In this document: positions 23,201-34,166 of the stretch, piece after piece | Numbering within the stretch: the stretch's first letter is position 1 | Layout: every line of letters begins with the position of its first letter | Source of the DNA: Apiotrichum sp. Y4204 | Taxonomy: Eukaryota; Basidiomycota; Tremellomycetes; Trichosporonales; Trichosporonaceae | Length of the DNA stretch: 64,000 nt | NCBI GenBank assembly: GCA_025531455.1 | Contig: JAMYHL010000090.1 | Span: 62,001 to 126,000, forward strand | Direction: 5' to 3' | Notes under the pieces: generated by a model | What the model saw: the letters and a program-made list of their open reading frames with translations, nothing else | What the model was told of the DNA's origin: nothing | Database searches by the model: none | Made by a program: the position numbers and the translations under genes

Positions 23201-24912
23201 CGCGGATAGGCAACTTGTGGAACAGAGGGTGCACAGAGAGGGGGGTGAACAACGGCATACCGAGCCAAATGTGCAGGAAACTTTTTCTTCGATTTTTTTT
23301 TCCCCCCTTTACCTCGTTGGGCCGGACCTGCAGGCCTGCAGAGCAGGGGTGGAACTAGACAGCCTAGACGACAAGCTCTGGACCAAGGGGCAAGGGACGA
23401 CAGGACAAGGAGAAAACCGACAGGTCTGGCAAGGGCGAAGCATGTGTTGTCACCAGATATGCTTCGCAGCCGCCAACAGGGCGTCGAGCCAGAAGAATCA
23501 GAATCCGGGCGTCGTACTCTGGGGTGCGCTTGTGCTTGTGCCTATATTGGTAGCCTTGGTAGACGGGCCAAGACATGCCAGCAACTCAGAGGGAACAAAC
23601 TCCCAACCGCCAACTTTATAAAAAAAGCTCACGTTGCCAGTCACAGACAGCCCGTTAGAGGCTTGGCATAGGTCACCCAAGGAGATGGTTGTAGTGGGCG
23701 TGCATCATGCCCTGGATCATGTACTGAAGTGGCGGCCACATGGGCTCGCCGGCGAGTGCTTTGGCGCGGCTGGAGCTCGAGCTCCTCTGAGCACGAGCGC
23801 AGTCTTGCATAATGCTGGTTGAGTGTTTTCATTTTGCGCAGCTCGATCGCGTCCATTCCAAAAAGAACCAACCCGCAAACTTGCGGTCATCCTGACAATC
23901 TGGGGGGCCGGGGATGAGCGCCTGGTATGTTCTCTTGTCCTGCTGTCCGGATGTGCTGATGTGCAGGAGTGCTATTGCCCTGTCTTGGCATGTCCAGGCA
24001 TACGGCATCCTCTTGTCCAGAGCTCAGAAGACCCAAGGACTGGAGGTCGCTGTTCTCGTACAGTCAAGAACCTGCATGTGTGAAACTCAGCCAACATCGG
24101 CAGGTTCAACAGGGGAATGTTGCCTTTGGAGGCGGCGGAGGCGCAGAACTGGTGACTGTGCAGAGACCATGTAGAGACTGTGCAGAGCTAGAGAGACTGT
24201 GGCCCTGTGGGGCATCTGAGAGGATGGTCTTGTCGCGCCGGGCCGTGCACCTGTCATGACGACAAGGTTTAGTGGTAATCAAGCGAGGTGCAACGCAGGG
24301 ACTCTTCGCATCTACTGTATGCTCCCCTCTCGTGCTCCTCTCGCTCTGCCCTTCCCGTTCGTTACCTGCATTACCTGACGTCTGTTTCCTGCTGCGTGCT
24401 TGCTTTTGCTGCTCGTAGATCCCTGGACATCTCGTGCTCGAGCCATGGTGCCCGTGCTGCTGCTGCAGGAACAGTGACTTTGCTTATTGTCGTTTGGCTC
24501 TCTCCCCAGGTTTGATCTGCACCACCACTACCAACCACCTCGAGCCTCGCACGCCTGCCTGCTCGCACGCAAAGTCTTTCACAACTTTGGTGTTGGCTTC
24601 TGTTGTATCTCTTTGTTGATCTCGTCTCGCTCGTCTCGTCCGTCTCGTTCTTGCTCTGCTGTGACAAATCGTTTCGCACACTACCAGTGCTATCAGCAAC
24701 GCACCCGTATCTCCGCCGTCGCCATCTTGAGCTAGCGACCACAAAGTCTTCCCAGACGACCCCCACACTCGTTTTCCCCCCACCCCGCCTCCCACACTCC
24801 GACTTCGCCTCCGCTGCGACTCGTGCTTCGGCTACGGACATTTCTTTCTCGTTTCCGCAAGAAAATCTCTCGGTCCCCGCGTCCTCCCCCTCCCCCTTCT
24901 CACCACCTTCCA
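20254..24912. other. 4.7-kb region without recognisable gene
   Basis: I examined all frames and found no conserved domain, no plausible multi-exon series and no tRNA. Open frames such as plus 21902-22657 and minus 22129-22671 have atypical composition and no splice or leader support. Short GC-rich direct repeats occur near 20885-20912 (GGCGCCGA units) and 21208-21230 (GAGCTCC units). From about 24700 to 24912 the strand is CT-rich, as expected for the leader of the next gene. It may contain long upstream regulatory DNA, noncoding RNA or decayed genes. Confidence 0.5.
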
Positions 24913-26666
24913 ATGTTCTCCTCGGCCACCTTCGCGGCCGCCCTTGCCGCGCTGTCGCTGGCTCCGACAGCGCTCTCGGTCGTCAACTACCCCGGCGACT
25001 TTATCGACCCCAACTACATCCTCGACTTCAAGTATGACAAGACTACTATTGCTGCCCAGCAGACCATTGTGCAGTGGGCAAACCAGCTTGCCATCCAGGG
25101 CCCATGGAGTGAGTATCGAGCGATGAGAAGAAAGGAATAGCTGGCGTTTCGCCTTTTTGGATCGCCGGATCGCCGGATCGCCCGAGAAGCAAGGGGGGGA
25201 TAGTGCAATTGCAGATTAGCACGATGATTGTCGGATCGTCGGATCGTCGGGCGGGCCGCTGACTGCCGCAGGTGTAACCAACAAAAAAGTTGTGGCTCCT
25301 TCCGGGGACGTTCACGACTACATGTCTTGGAAGCCCTAGTGAGTGGAGAGCTGACTAGATCCAATGGTCGTGCGACTGAATTGCTGACGGGCATAGCTTC
25401 TGGCCCGACTGCAGCGCAGCTGGAAACACGTCGGTGTTGAACTTGGAGGAGAGTGAGTAGACTGAGCTCGTGTGATGTCGCAATTTCTAATCATCTCTCA
25501 GTGCACAAGGTGTGCAACTGGACCGTGTTCGATGGCAAGCTCAACCCCGACGCTCGCGACGTTGTCACCGACGTGACTGCTTTCGATGACATGAGCAATG
25601 CCCTGCTGTTCAACGCCCTCTCCTGGGGTATCACCCGTTCCAACCTTTATGCCGTTCGCGTCGTTGGCTACATTGACCACTGGTTCCTCAATGAGCGCAC
25701 ATTCATGAACCCCAACCTCAACTTTGCCCAGATGGAGGGTGGACCCAAGGGCCAGACCGGATCGCACACTGGTGTGCTCGACCTCAAGGGCATGGTCAAG
25801 ATTGCTTCTGGTGTGCTCCTCCTCCGTCACGGCAACGCGCCCGCGTGGAACTCGACTCTTGACAACAAGTTCCAGGACTGGTGCAGGCAGTACATTACTT
25901 GGTTGACTTCCAACGAGATTGCGCTCACCGAGCGTGCCGCTGAGAAGTAAGTGGGGTCCTTCTTTCTCTACATCTTGCTCTTTTATCGTTTTCTCCGTTT
26001 GGCACATTGACTTGTGCTCACACTCCCAGCAACCACGGTACTTTCTACTTTGCCCAGCTTGCTGCGCTCTATGTCATTGCTGGAGACAACGAGAACGCCG
26101 TCAACTCCGCGCAGCAGTTCTTCAGCTCTACATTCCTGAACCAGATCGACGCCAACGGCAACCAGCCCAAGGAAGCCGACCGTACGCGTCCCTACCACTA
26201 CCTCACCTACAACCTCGCCGCGCTCGTTACTCTTGGACGTATCGCGCAGTATGCGGGCTGGCCTGACGTCTGGAAGCAGACTACTGGTCAGGGCGGCACC
26301 ATTCCCAAGGCCCTCGAGTACGCCAAGAACAGTCCTGTTGGACAGGACACGGCGTCCGAGCTGTACCCTGTTGTCGCTGCCATCGGTGCGATTTACGGTG
26401 ACCAGAACAATGACCAGGCGAACTGGCTCAACGCCAAGACGAGTGGACAGTACGTCGAGGACGGCAGCTTCTTCTGGAACCAGCCTCTGTCGGACAACGG
26501 TCTCGCCCAAGGAAGCTACATCACGTATGCTGGCGCCACTGGCGGTACAGCCACGCTCATGGCCGGCACCCGCCCTACCGACCAGGTCGCGCAGAACTCG
26601 GCTGCCAAACTCTCCACGTCGTGGCTTTTCGTTGGACTCTTCTCCCTCGCAGCATGGCTCTTCTAA
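24913..26666 (+). CDS. Secreted alginate-lyase-like (PF05426-type) protein, probably GPI-anchored
   Basis: Exons 24913-25108, 25272-25338, 25397-25452, 25502-25946 and 26030-26666 (introns 163, 58, 49 and 83 nt) give 466 aa. Signal peptide at residues 1-21. The family signatures are clear once the introns are removed: HDYMSWKPYFWPDC (residues 80-93, matching the YxSxxPYWWPD motif) and NNHGTFYFAQ (255-264, containing the Asn-His pair of the catalytic cleft). The (alpha/alpha) toroid fold of alginate and chondroitin lyases is expected in between. The C-terminus (SAAKLSTSWLFVGLFSLAAW) looks like a GPI signal. Fungal relatives are widespread and their substrate is not alginate in most hosts; a uronic-acid-containing wall or capsule polymer is a plausible inference. 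The short exon 3 (56 nt) is supported by phase and by completion of the FWPDC motif. Confidence 0.85.
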
Positions 26667-28331
26667 GCGGCGCCATATGGACTATTCTCATCTCGGCTCA
26701 TCCTCGGCGCTGTCGCGCCTCTGTACGCTCTTCCTCTCCGGCTGTTCCCCGACGCGTGCGCTTCCCGTCTGCGATGAACCCACGCTCCATTATATTTAGT
26801 CCTCCTATCCCCTCCATTCTCAACTCATTGCACCCAATTTATACGATCAGGTTATATCTGGTACGCGCAGTCGAGCCTCGCCTGCTACGCAGCCAGAGCA
26901 GTCGCCGGTCAGCTGCTAGCGTGCCCGGCGCACCATCACATCATCTCACGGCCCCACAATCACCTACTCCACACATACACCTCATATACACGATACAGAT
27001 ATCACTACAGTACTTGGCAATATTTTTTTCTTCTTCTGTCTCACGCGTCGACGACCGCTGGCTTGGAACGAGCGTAGCATCCCTATGCTAGCCATAGAGG
27101 ACTCTGGCATGGAATGCATCTTGTGTCATGGAAATGTTAGAGGTTTGATATGCTTGAGAGGAGACAGGGTGTGGAAAAGCACCGAGATCTGGATCTCAGG
27201 AAAGCCGCATAAAGGTCGGACACGGAGATTTCACGACCGAGCGGGAACCAGCCGGCCGTCGCACTCCACCCCGCAAGGCACGAGACATTGCCCGCCGGCG
27301 TCATTGCCGGGCACGCCGGCGCCAAGTGTGCACGAGGTCGCTCCGCGGCGCCACATTGCGCTTCGCCAGCTGTGCCACTTTAAAATATAGAACCATCACT
27401 GCCATGAGGTGTGCATCGGCGCACTCCGCATTACAGCTCACATTACGTGCGTCATTGCGGAGGTCACGCGAACTCTGCCTCGGCGAAAGAGTGGGCCCAA
27501 CATGTGGCGACCTGCGATCGCCCTATGTGAAGATGTGAAGATGTGCTGTGAATAGCGCGGAGCGCGAACGCCACCTACATACTGTGCATACATTTATGAG
27601 ATTCCCATTCCGTCCTACTTCAATCGGGCATCACCGGTCGCCATGACCGTGGACTTGGCGCCAAGCTGGGTGGTAACCGAACTGGCAGCCTGGCGACGCG
27701 GCATGGATGAAAGGCTGCAGAAACGGAATGTTGAGTGGCAGAGTCGCTGTTCCGCGGGGGGATAAGAACGGACATCGACAAGTCAAGGTAATCTTGAGAT
27801 CTTGAGTTCGTTCAGCCGTCACTACGTTCGCGGCGCGATGGCTGGCGTGCCTGTCGCCATGTAGAGCTTTTGTCGATGCCGTGCTGTTAGCCGCTCAAAG
27901 GGGTTAGTGTTGCGGAAGGTTTGGCGCTGCTGTCATTCTTGGTGGAGATACCGTGAGTGATCATGATCATGACTGGGATTGTGATGGTCTGGTACCTCTG
28001 AAGGATGTTTGGAGTGGGGGGTTCAAGGGCTGTAGACGCGACTGACTTTACTTTGTTGCAGACTGAGTCACGTGACGGGCTGTCCCAAACCTGATAGGCC
28101 TGCCAGTTGTTCGCCACACACATTTGTTGTCGCGTTCTCGTGATCACTTCTCGTACTTCTCGTGACAACAACATTTCGAGTGTGTTAACGACCGTCCATT
28201 CCCATCCAGTCGCTACTCTTCAACCAGCCTCGACCGCCATTGGCCTCGCCGGGCGAGCCCCTCGCTCTTCTCTCCTCGCTCCGTTTGCCGCTCCCTCCGA
28301 GTTCCCGCCTTCTTCAGCACGCGACGCACCG
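26667..28331. other. Intergenic region, 3' flank and promoter
   Basis: About 1.7 kb between two plus-strand genes. A GC-rich inverted-repeat cluster lies at 27290-27325 (CGCCGGCG and GCCGGGCACGCCGGCG). The GTCACGTGAC palindrome is at 28067. No convincing coding frame was seen. A frame beginning ATG 28107 is continuous with the next gene, but I prefer the downstream ATG. Confidence 0.5.
28067..28076. promoter_or_regulatory. GTCACGTGAC perfect palindrome
   Basis: Fourth copy of GTCACGTGA, here extended to a perfect 10-bp dyad, 256 bp upstream of the ATG at 28332. Best candidate of the four for binding by a homodimeric bHLH factor. Confidence 0.5.
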
Positions 28332-29712
28332 ATGTCCAAGAAACGATCGAGCGCGCATCCGCAGAAGCAGCAGCAGCAGGCGAAGCCAAAGCCAAAGCCA
28401 AAGCTAAGGCAGCGCGATACGACTCCGCGCGAAAAGCCGCGGAAGACTCCACCGCAGAAATGTGGGAAAGGCAAGAACCATAAGGTCAAAGGCAGCATCC
28501 AGGGCGTTCCCACCTCGACGTTTCCGCTCGTGAGACTGCCGCCCGTCCCGGAGATAACACAGCCGATGGTACGTGACCGGGTCCTCAACGGCTGGTTCGT
28601 CGAGGGGGGCCAGCCCAAGCATCCGATGGAGCTCGGCGGCGACCGTACCCTCGACTTTAACATTATTCTCGGCATCGACCGCCGGTGTCCCGACTTGCCG
28701 TTCTGGATCGTCCACGCGTTGCGAGAATGGTTCGGAACCAACGACTTTGGCGCCCTGGTGTGCGGCCGGCTGAACCTCACGCACAACCTGTCTGGTCCAG
28801 CGGTGGAGCGCGACCCTAACTTCTCGACATACGCCGGTGTGCGGTGTGGGCACTTTGAAGTGTTCATCATGGGCTTGCACGAGTCGAACGGCCCGGCAGC
28901 AGTGTACCGCTTTCTATGGGGCCTGTTTGAGGCATATGGACCGTTCACGCTCGACTGCATTGCTGCCCAGTTCAAGACTGGACCAAAGGCAAGCGTGTGC
29001 ACAGAGGCGAATATGGAGCGGTGGAAGAATGCGCTATTCCGGCCCACCGAGCCGGACATCCTTCCCAACGACCATTCGCGCCTCGGACCATGGCTCACGA
29101 CCGCACTGCGGATGCATGCACAGGAGTTGGGGAAGAGCGCGTTTGAGCTCCTCGAGCGCGAGGTGCGCATCAACGATGCGCCGATGCACGAGTGCGCGGT
29201 GCTGAGCGACACGACTCCAATCGCGGTGCTCACGGCCACGACGGCCAACGACGCAAAACTCGGCGCTGTGTCCGCCGCGCTCGTCAACCTCGACTTTCTC
29301 GCCCCCGTTGCCGTTGACCTGCTCTACGCGTACGCGGAGGAGAAGGGGATTGAGATGGAGTTTAGCGTCGGCCGCCGTGACGACGTTTTCACCGCGTGCG
29401 TGCACTGGGGCAACGGTGACGATTCCAAGATCATCGGCCGCGCAATGCGTGCCCACGCAATACACTCGCAGGCCGCTGCCGCCCTTATCGCGGCGCGGAA
29501 CCTCGATCTGAGTGTGACGGAGTTTTCGCGCTCCGGCAAGGCGGTGAGTATGCCCGTGTGGGGAGAAAACTGTGCTGACATCAGATGTCCAACGCCGAAG
29601 CGGCGGCGGCGAACGCTAACAACTACTCTGTCGAAATCGGCGTGAACGGGCCTGTGGTATGTGTGGAGTGGATCCTGTGTCACATGTCTGATTCCAGCTC
29701 GTGCTTGATTAG
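28332..29712 (+). CDS. Unrecognised protein with basic N-terminus and micro terminal exon
   Basis: Exons 28332-29543, 29585-29656 and 29698-29712 (two 41-nt introns) give 432 aa. I do not recognise the family. Residues 1-60 are very basic and Gln/Pro/Lys-rich (KQQQQAKPKPKPKLRQRD), suggesting nuclear localisation or nucleic-acid binding. The remainder is globular (for example RTLDFNIILGIDRRCPD and SGPAVERDPNFSTYAGVRC) and moderately hydrophobic. The last exon encodes only LVLD and stop; with exon 2 it gives a smooth ending SVEIGVNGPVLVLD. Alternatively translation could begin at the in-frame ATG 28107, adding a 75-residue extension, but that part reads like leader sequence. An antisense frame is a shadow. 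Confidence 0.65.
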
Positions 29713-30641
29713 GCGTCGAGAGGCAGAAGAATGTGGTGCTGAAGAGGAAACTGGTCTTGGTAAGTGGGCGACAATGATAGAGCGGCAATGACCGCACATT
29801 GTTTCAAACTCTGACCCGCCAGACAAGGAATTCTGATGCAGCCGCGCGTTACGACCACACGATGAGAGATACCAACCACCAAGGCCACCGGCCACCAGAC
29901 AATACCACAAGTGCATGATGCCCACGAGGCTGTAGTATAGTATGACATGTAGCAAAACAACAGTGTGTCCCAGCTGTTCGGCACCAGCGATCAGATAGCA
30001 TTGTTTGTACATCGAACTAATTTCCCATCATTGTGTGCTTCTCTGCACACAAGGTGACTGTCTCACCTCAGCATCACATTTCGCATCCAACAACAACAAT
30101 TATTCCGGCAAACAATGGCGAAGCCGAACTCACTCACCAGCCCTATTTCCCGTGCGAAGAGCGTCGACGCGCGTGCTCCGTCTGCCATCTGCGACATCCC
30201 AGGCGTGACACCCCGAAATAGGACCGTGCGCGACTGACATAACTTCACTGATGCGTCACATCACTCTTCATCCTCCATCAAGCATCATCCTTGTGATCAC
30301 GATTTTCAAGTGCGAGAGCACTCGGCGCCTCTCGTGAGCGATGTTTGAATGATCTGTCTTGGGGTGGGAGCTGTCAAAGCATACTTACGCTCGCGATGCG
30401 TTTCTCGATATCTTCTCACCACATCGTATTCTCAACACCTTCAACATCATTTCCTCTTTTCAAACTTACTTTGCAGCTCTCCTCACGAGTAACCAAGCTC
30501 CAGCCCGCCACCAGTATCCAACGCTCCGACGGAAGCCCAACGTAAGTACGCTCCACGTAATCAACCCTGCATTCCTTCATTCCTCTAAAGTAGCTTGAAA
30601 CCCTACAGCGCCACACTCTCGAGCCCTCACTCCCGATCACC
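29713..30641. other. Intergenic region with probable 5'-UTR intron
   Basis: 3' flank of the preceding gene and promoter/leader of the coiled-coil gene. Its only notable feature is the likely leader intron at 30542-30608. No coding frame of note. Confidence 0.5.
30542..30608 (+). other. Probable 5'-UTR intron
   Basis: Consensus donor GTAAGT and acceptor CTACAG, 67 nt apart, in the CT-rich leader just 33 nt before the ATG at 30642. No ATG lies between the acceptor and the start, so splicing would affect only the leader. Confidence 0.45.
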
Positions 30642-32099
30642 ATGGCTGGAACGAGCGTCAGTGGCGAAGTGGTGAGTACCCCTAGTCCCGGATGCCGCTC
30701 ACACCAGCCATCGGCCGACACGTCGACGTCGTCATCCGATACCTACGAGGAGGTCAGGACTCCGGACGACTGGCCGAGCGTCATCCACAGCTCTTCCGAC
30801 TCGTCCGACTCCGACTCGGAGTGGACGCACACCGTCCGCAAACGTAGAGCGAGCAACAGCCGCCCCTCGTTCTCCTTCTCAACTCCACTCCACACCCCGC
30901 GCTCCACCCCGTCCTCTACCCCCGGTTCGGAATATTTCTCCGCCACGTCCGCGTCGGCGCCGTTCCACCCGTTTCAGACGCTGCGCGGCCCGCTCGGCGA
31001 GGACGTGCAGCTCCGCTTACAGCTGGACGAAGCACACGCAGCGATCCAGCGCCTCCAGAAGGACGTCGCCCTCCGCGAGGACCACATCAGCGATATCGAG
31101 CACCAACTCCAGGAACAGAATGCGCTCTACACTGCCACGCAGGCGGAGAACGTGCAGCTCCGTACGGCTATGCAGAAGACAGCGGAGAATAATCGGAAAA
31201 TGGAAGAACATGCCAAGCATGTCGAGAATCGCTTCTATTCACTCCGCCGGGAGAATACTAAACTCTCGCGCAGTCTGGTACGCGCAGAGAAGCATGCTCG
31301 TGACACCGAGGTGGCTCGGTGTGAGCTGGAAAGTCGTCAACTTCCGCGCACGTCGGCGGGAGGACCGAGCTGTACTGCACTTGCGGCGGAAATCAACGGG
31401 CTGTTCGTCCCAGAATGGGGTCCTCCTGTCCTCACCAACTTGGAGGACAGTTTGGGCGATATCCCCGTCGCTATCGACGAGAGCAAGGATACCAACGTTT
31501 CGACAAGGGCGGATCGCCGTGGGGTGAAAGCTGGCCCGCTGTTCGACAAACTCACTCGCGTTCTCGATACGTATCGCCAGGAGATCCGCAAGCTGGAAGT
31601 CAACCTCGATACCTCGGAACACGCGCGCAAGGTTGCAGAGCACCGACTGAAGATCGTCCACCAGGAACGGGCCATCGAGACTGCCCATCGACAGACGGAG
31701 CAGCTAAGCCCAAGGCAATACCCCCAGGACCCTGGGCGGCGTGAGAGCCTTGACTGTGGCGAGGCTTTTGAGACTTTCGAGCGCCTCAAGCGAATGCAGG
31801 CGAGCGTCGAACGTATGACGCTCGTTAGCGGGCGCCACGCTGAGAGCAACGAGATCTGTTGTCTCGCGGACCAGGAGGAGGTGGATGATGGGGGGACAGA
31901 ATTGGTGGAGGAAGAATTGAAGGAGAAGGAGCCGCCATTGACTGCCAGCCAGTCAGACGATTTGGAGAATCGTGAGAAGACACTTGTCGTTCCGCGTCTT
32001 TCCTCGCTCGCCCACCGGAGGAATGTTGCACGCATTCTTCTGAGCTGTTTCCTCCTGGCCGTTTTCTTTCTTGTTTGCGGTACGATTTTGTACATCTGA
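30642..32099 (+). CDS. Coiled-coil protein with C-terminal tail anchor, unknown function
   Basis: Open frame of 485 codons. Residues 1-110 are Ser/Thr/Pro-rich and disordered, with an acidic Ser-Asp run (SSDSSDSDSEW). Residues about 119-233 and 290-355 are strongly predicted coiled coils (LDEAHAAIQRLQKDVALRE, LEVNLDTSEHARKVAEH). A single transmembrane segment closes the protein (ILLSCFLLAVFFLVCGTILY), so it would be inserted post-translationally with its bulk in the cytosol, as for golgins or tethering proteins. A consensus 36-nt intron (30672-30707, GTGAGT...ACCAG) may be removed in frame, giving 473 aa. No family recognised. Confidence 0.68.
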   Translation: MAGTSVSGEVVSTPSPGCRSHQPSADTSTSSSDTYEEVRTPDDWPSVIHSSSDSSDSDSEWTHTVRKRRASNSRPSFSFSTPLHTPRSTPSSTPGSEYFSATSASAPFHPFQTLRGPLGEDVQLRLQLDEAHAAIQRLQKDVALREDHISDIEHQLQEQNALYTATQAENVQLRTAMQKTAENNRKMEEHAKHVENRFYSLRRENTKLSRSLVRAEKHARDTEVARCELESRQLPRTSAGGPSCTALAAEINGLFVPEWGPPVLTNLEDSLGDIPVAIDESKDTNVSTRADRRGVKAGPLFDKLTRVLDTYRQEIRKLEVNLDTSEHARKVAEHRLKIVHQERAIETAHRQTEQLSPRQYPQDPGRRESLDCGEAFETFERLKRMQASVERMTLVSGRHAESNEICCLADQEEVDDGGTELVEEELKEKEPPLTASQSDDLENREKTLVVPRLSSLAHRRNVARILLSCFLLAVFFLVCGTILYI

Positions 32100-34166
32100 T
32101 GTGGTATGTCACTCTGTAAAGCAGTCGTGAGAGGATAGCCAGCGTCGTGTGGTGAAGATTAAGTTTCGCCCACCACTGAATTGAGAGCTGGGTCACCCTA
32201 GCCTACGTCCTACGACAGCCGCGTACGACGCGTGCGAGCCGGCCAGAGTCACGTCCGTACGCGCCGTTCGCCCGCTGGCCATGGTAGCTGGCCATGCTGG
32301 CCACTGGGCAATGCACGTGGTCTCCGCCCGTCAATGCGCACGCGGGGTCACGCGTTCATGGTAAACCGCACACGTTGAACACGAGATCCACGCCAACGCA
32401 GTCGGCACATCCGCGAATCGCAGTCGCCGATTCCGCGATCGCGCGATTCCAGCGCGCTGCCTCATGGCTGCGGAGCGCAGCGTGCTCTGAACTTTATTTT
32501 TATGCTCCTCCGATTCATTGATATCGCGCCGCGACGGTTCACGGGATCTGTAACATGCGTGGGTGAGTACAGTACTGTTTTGGGGGGAGGGCGTCGCAGA
32601 TGGCTTGTGGCTTCGGAGTCGTGTGGACCTGCAGGTCCTGTAGCTGCTGTTACTTGCCGCAGCTCAGCACATGTCGAGCATGTGTTCAGTCCGGCACTCT
32701 GGAGATAGAACAGAGTTTGGGTGGGCGGAAACGCGGTGGGCGCACCGGGCGGCCCGGCAGGTGAGCCCAATCGGAAGAGGCTCTCCATTCTTCCTCAACC
32801 GTCAGACAGCCGCTGGAATCCGTCGATGCTGTGAATTCTCTCCGGGGACTGTTCCGATATCCGTGTCCAAGCTGACCTGGCGAGACCTAGCCAACGTACG
32901 ACGACGTCCCCGCCTCAGTGCCCGGCGACGCCATGTCGTGCCTGGGGAACGCCGCGCGCCGTCGTCGGCCTTTTGTAGTTCTAACCACTTTGTGCACCCC
33001 CTCCCTGTAACTTCTGAAATAGGAGGGGGGTTCCGAGGCAATCTGTATTGAGACGAGGGTTGGCCAGGGATGCTCCATTTAGCCCATCCTGGAGCAATTC
33101 AGTCCGACTTTGGCCTTCCGGTGCTGACAGCATGGTACTCACCGCTGAGTGGTGTTCCTTGCAGCGTGCACAGGGCTGACAGGCTGTGGGGGCGCGGAAT
33201 TGCCGGCATTGTCTTGTGTCTGTTTCTTTCCCGTTTCGAACCGGGAAGGGTGGCGATGGCGGACGGCATGCGTGAAGGGTATCAAGAGGCCAGGAGCTAG
33301 GAGGACATGGCGGATAGCCAATGGTACGCCACGGACACGGACACGCGCCGGCGCCGCGCTCGCGCTCGCGCGCTGCAGCCACGCAAGCAACAATGCAAGT
33401 ACCGACCTTGGGACCCTGCCAGCGTCCTTGCGTGTTGGGTTCCGAGACTGCCCTGCCGCCTGCCGCCCCCTCGCTCTGTAATGGCGTCAGGCGTGGCTGC
33501 AGGGCTGACTCGCGTGGCAAACCGTAAGAGGCGAGGAGCGCGAGGCACTTATGCTTGTACAGAGGTAGGGCGCGCGCGTACGACACCTCTTCTCTTTTGC
33601 TTTTATGCGTCGCGCGAGGGACTGGCTAGCTGGCCCAGGGTCAGAGGGCCAGGACGCGGGATGCTTCCAAAGCCTCAGCTGACTGACAAACTCAAAATGG
33701 TGACCCCCTCTCCCCCTCTTGTCCTGGCGTTCTGGTACAGACACGGTAAGCCACACACCAAGACGGAACCCGTTGGCCCGTTGCGATAGGACGGCCGGCG
33801 AGATCTGGGAACGGTGGGGATAATAACCTGATGCGGCATGGCGAGTGCCTCATTGAGCATGGGGAGGGCCAAAGTGAAAGAACGAGGGTGAGAGAGAGAG
33901 AGACAGAGCGAGCGAGCTCCGAGAGCAAGAGGCCGAGTAGCGAGCGCATCGGGACCTGGCCTGGTGAGGACCTGGAAGCTGCAAGGACCTGAGTAGGAAG
34001 GTAGGTCAGCCAGAGCATTGTAAAGCGTCCCGCAGCATCTCCTCGCATCCTCATCTTGCATCTCATCGCATCGCGCTCCACAAACTCGCGCTCCGCGCTC
34101 CACACCACCTCGACGGCGGCCTCGACGTCTTGACCTCGGGTTCTTGGGTCGACCCAACCATCCACC
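32100..34166. other. 2-kb intergenic region, no gene recognised
   Basis: Contains short GA repeats (33889-33906), a perfect six-base-pair hairpin at 33228-33247 that resembles a T-arm but lacks the rest of a tRNA, and alternating-strand short frames without domains. The last 150 bases before the next ATG are CT-rich leader. Confidence 0.5.

Noticed and set aside
28107..28109. Upstream in-frame ATG of the unknown 28332 gene
   Set aside because: The 75-residue extension looks like translated leader; the second ATG begins a typical basic N-terminus. Not excluded.
33228..33247. Hairpin TTCCCG-loop-CGGGAA with TTCGAA, resembling a tRNA T-arm
   Set aside because: The loop is eight bases, the G53-C61 register fails, and no acceptor stem, D-arm or anticodon arm can be formed around it.
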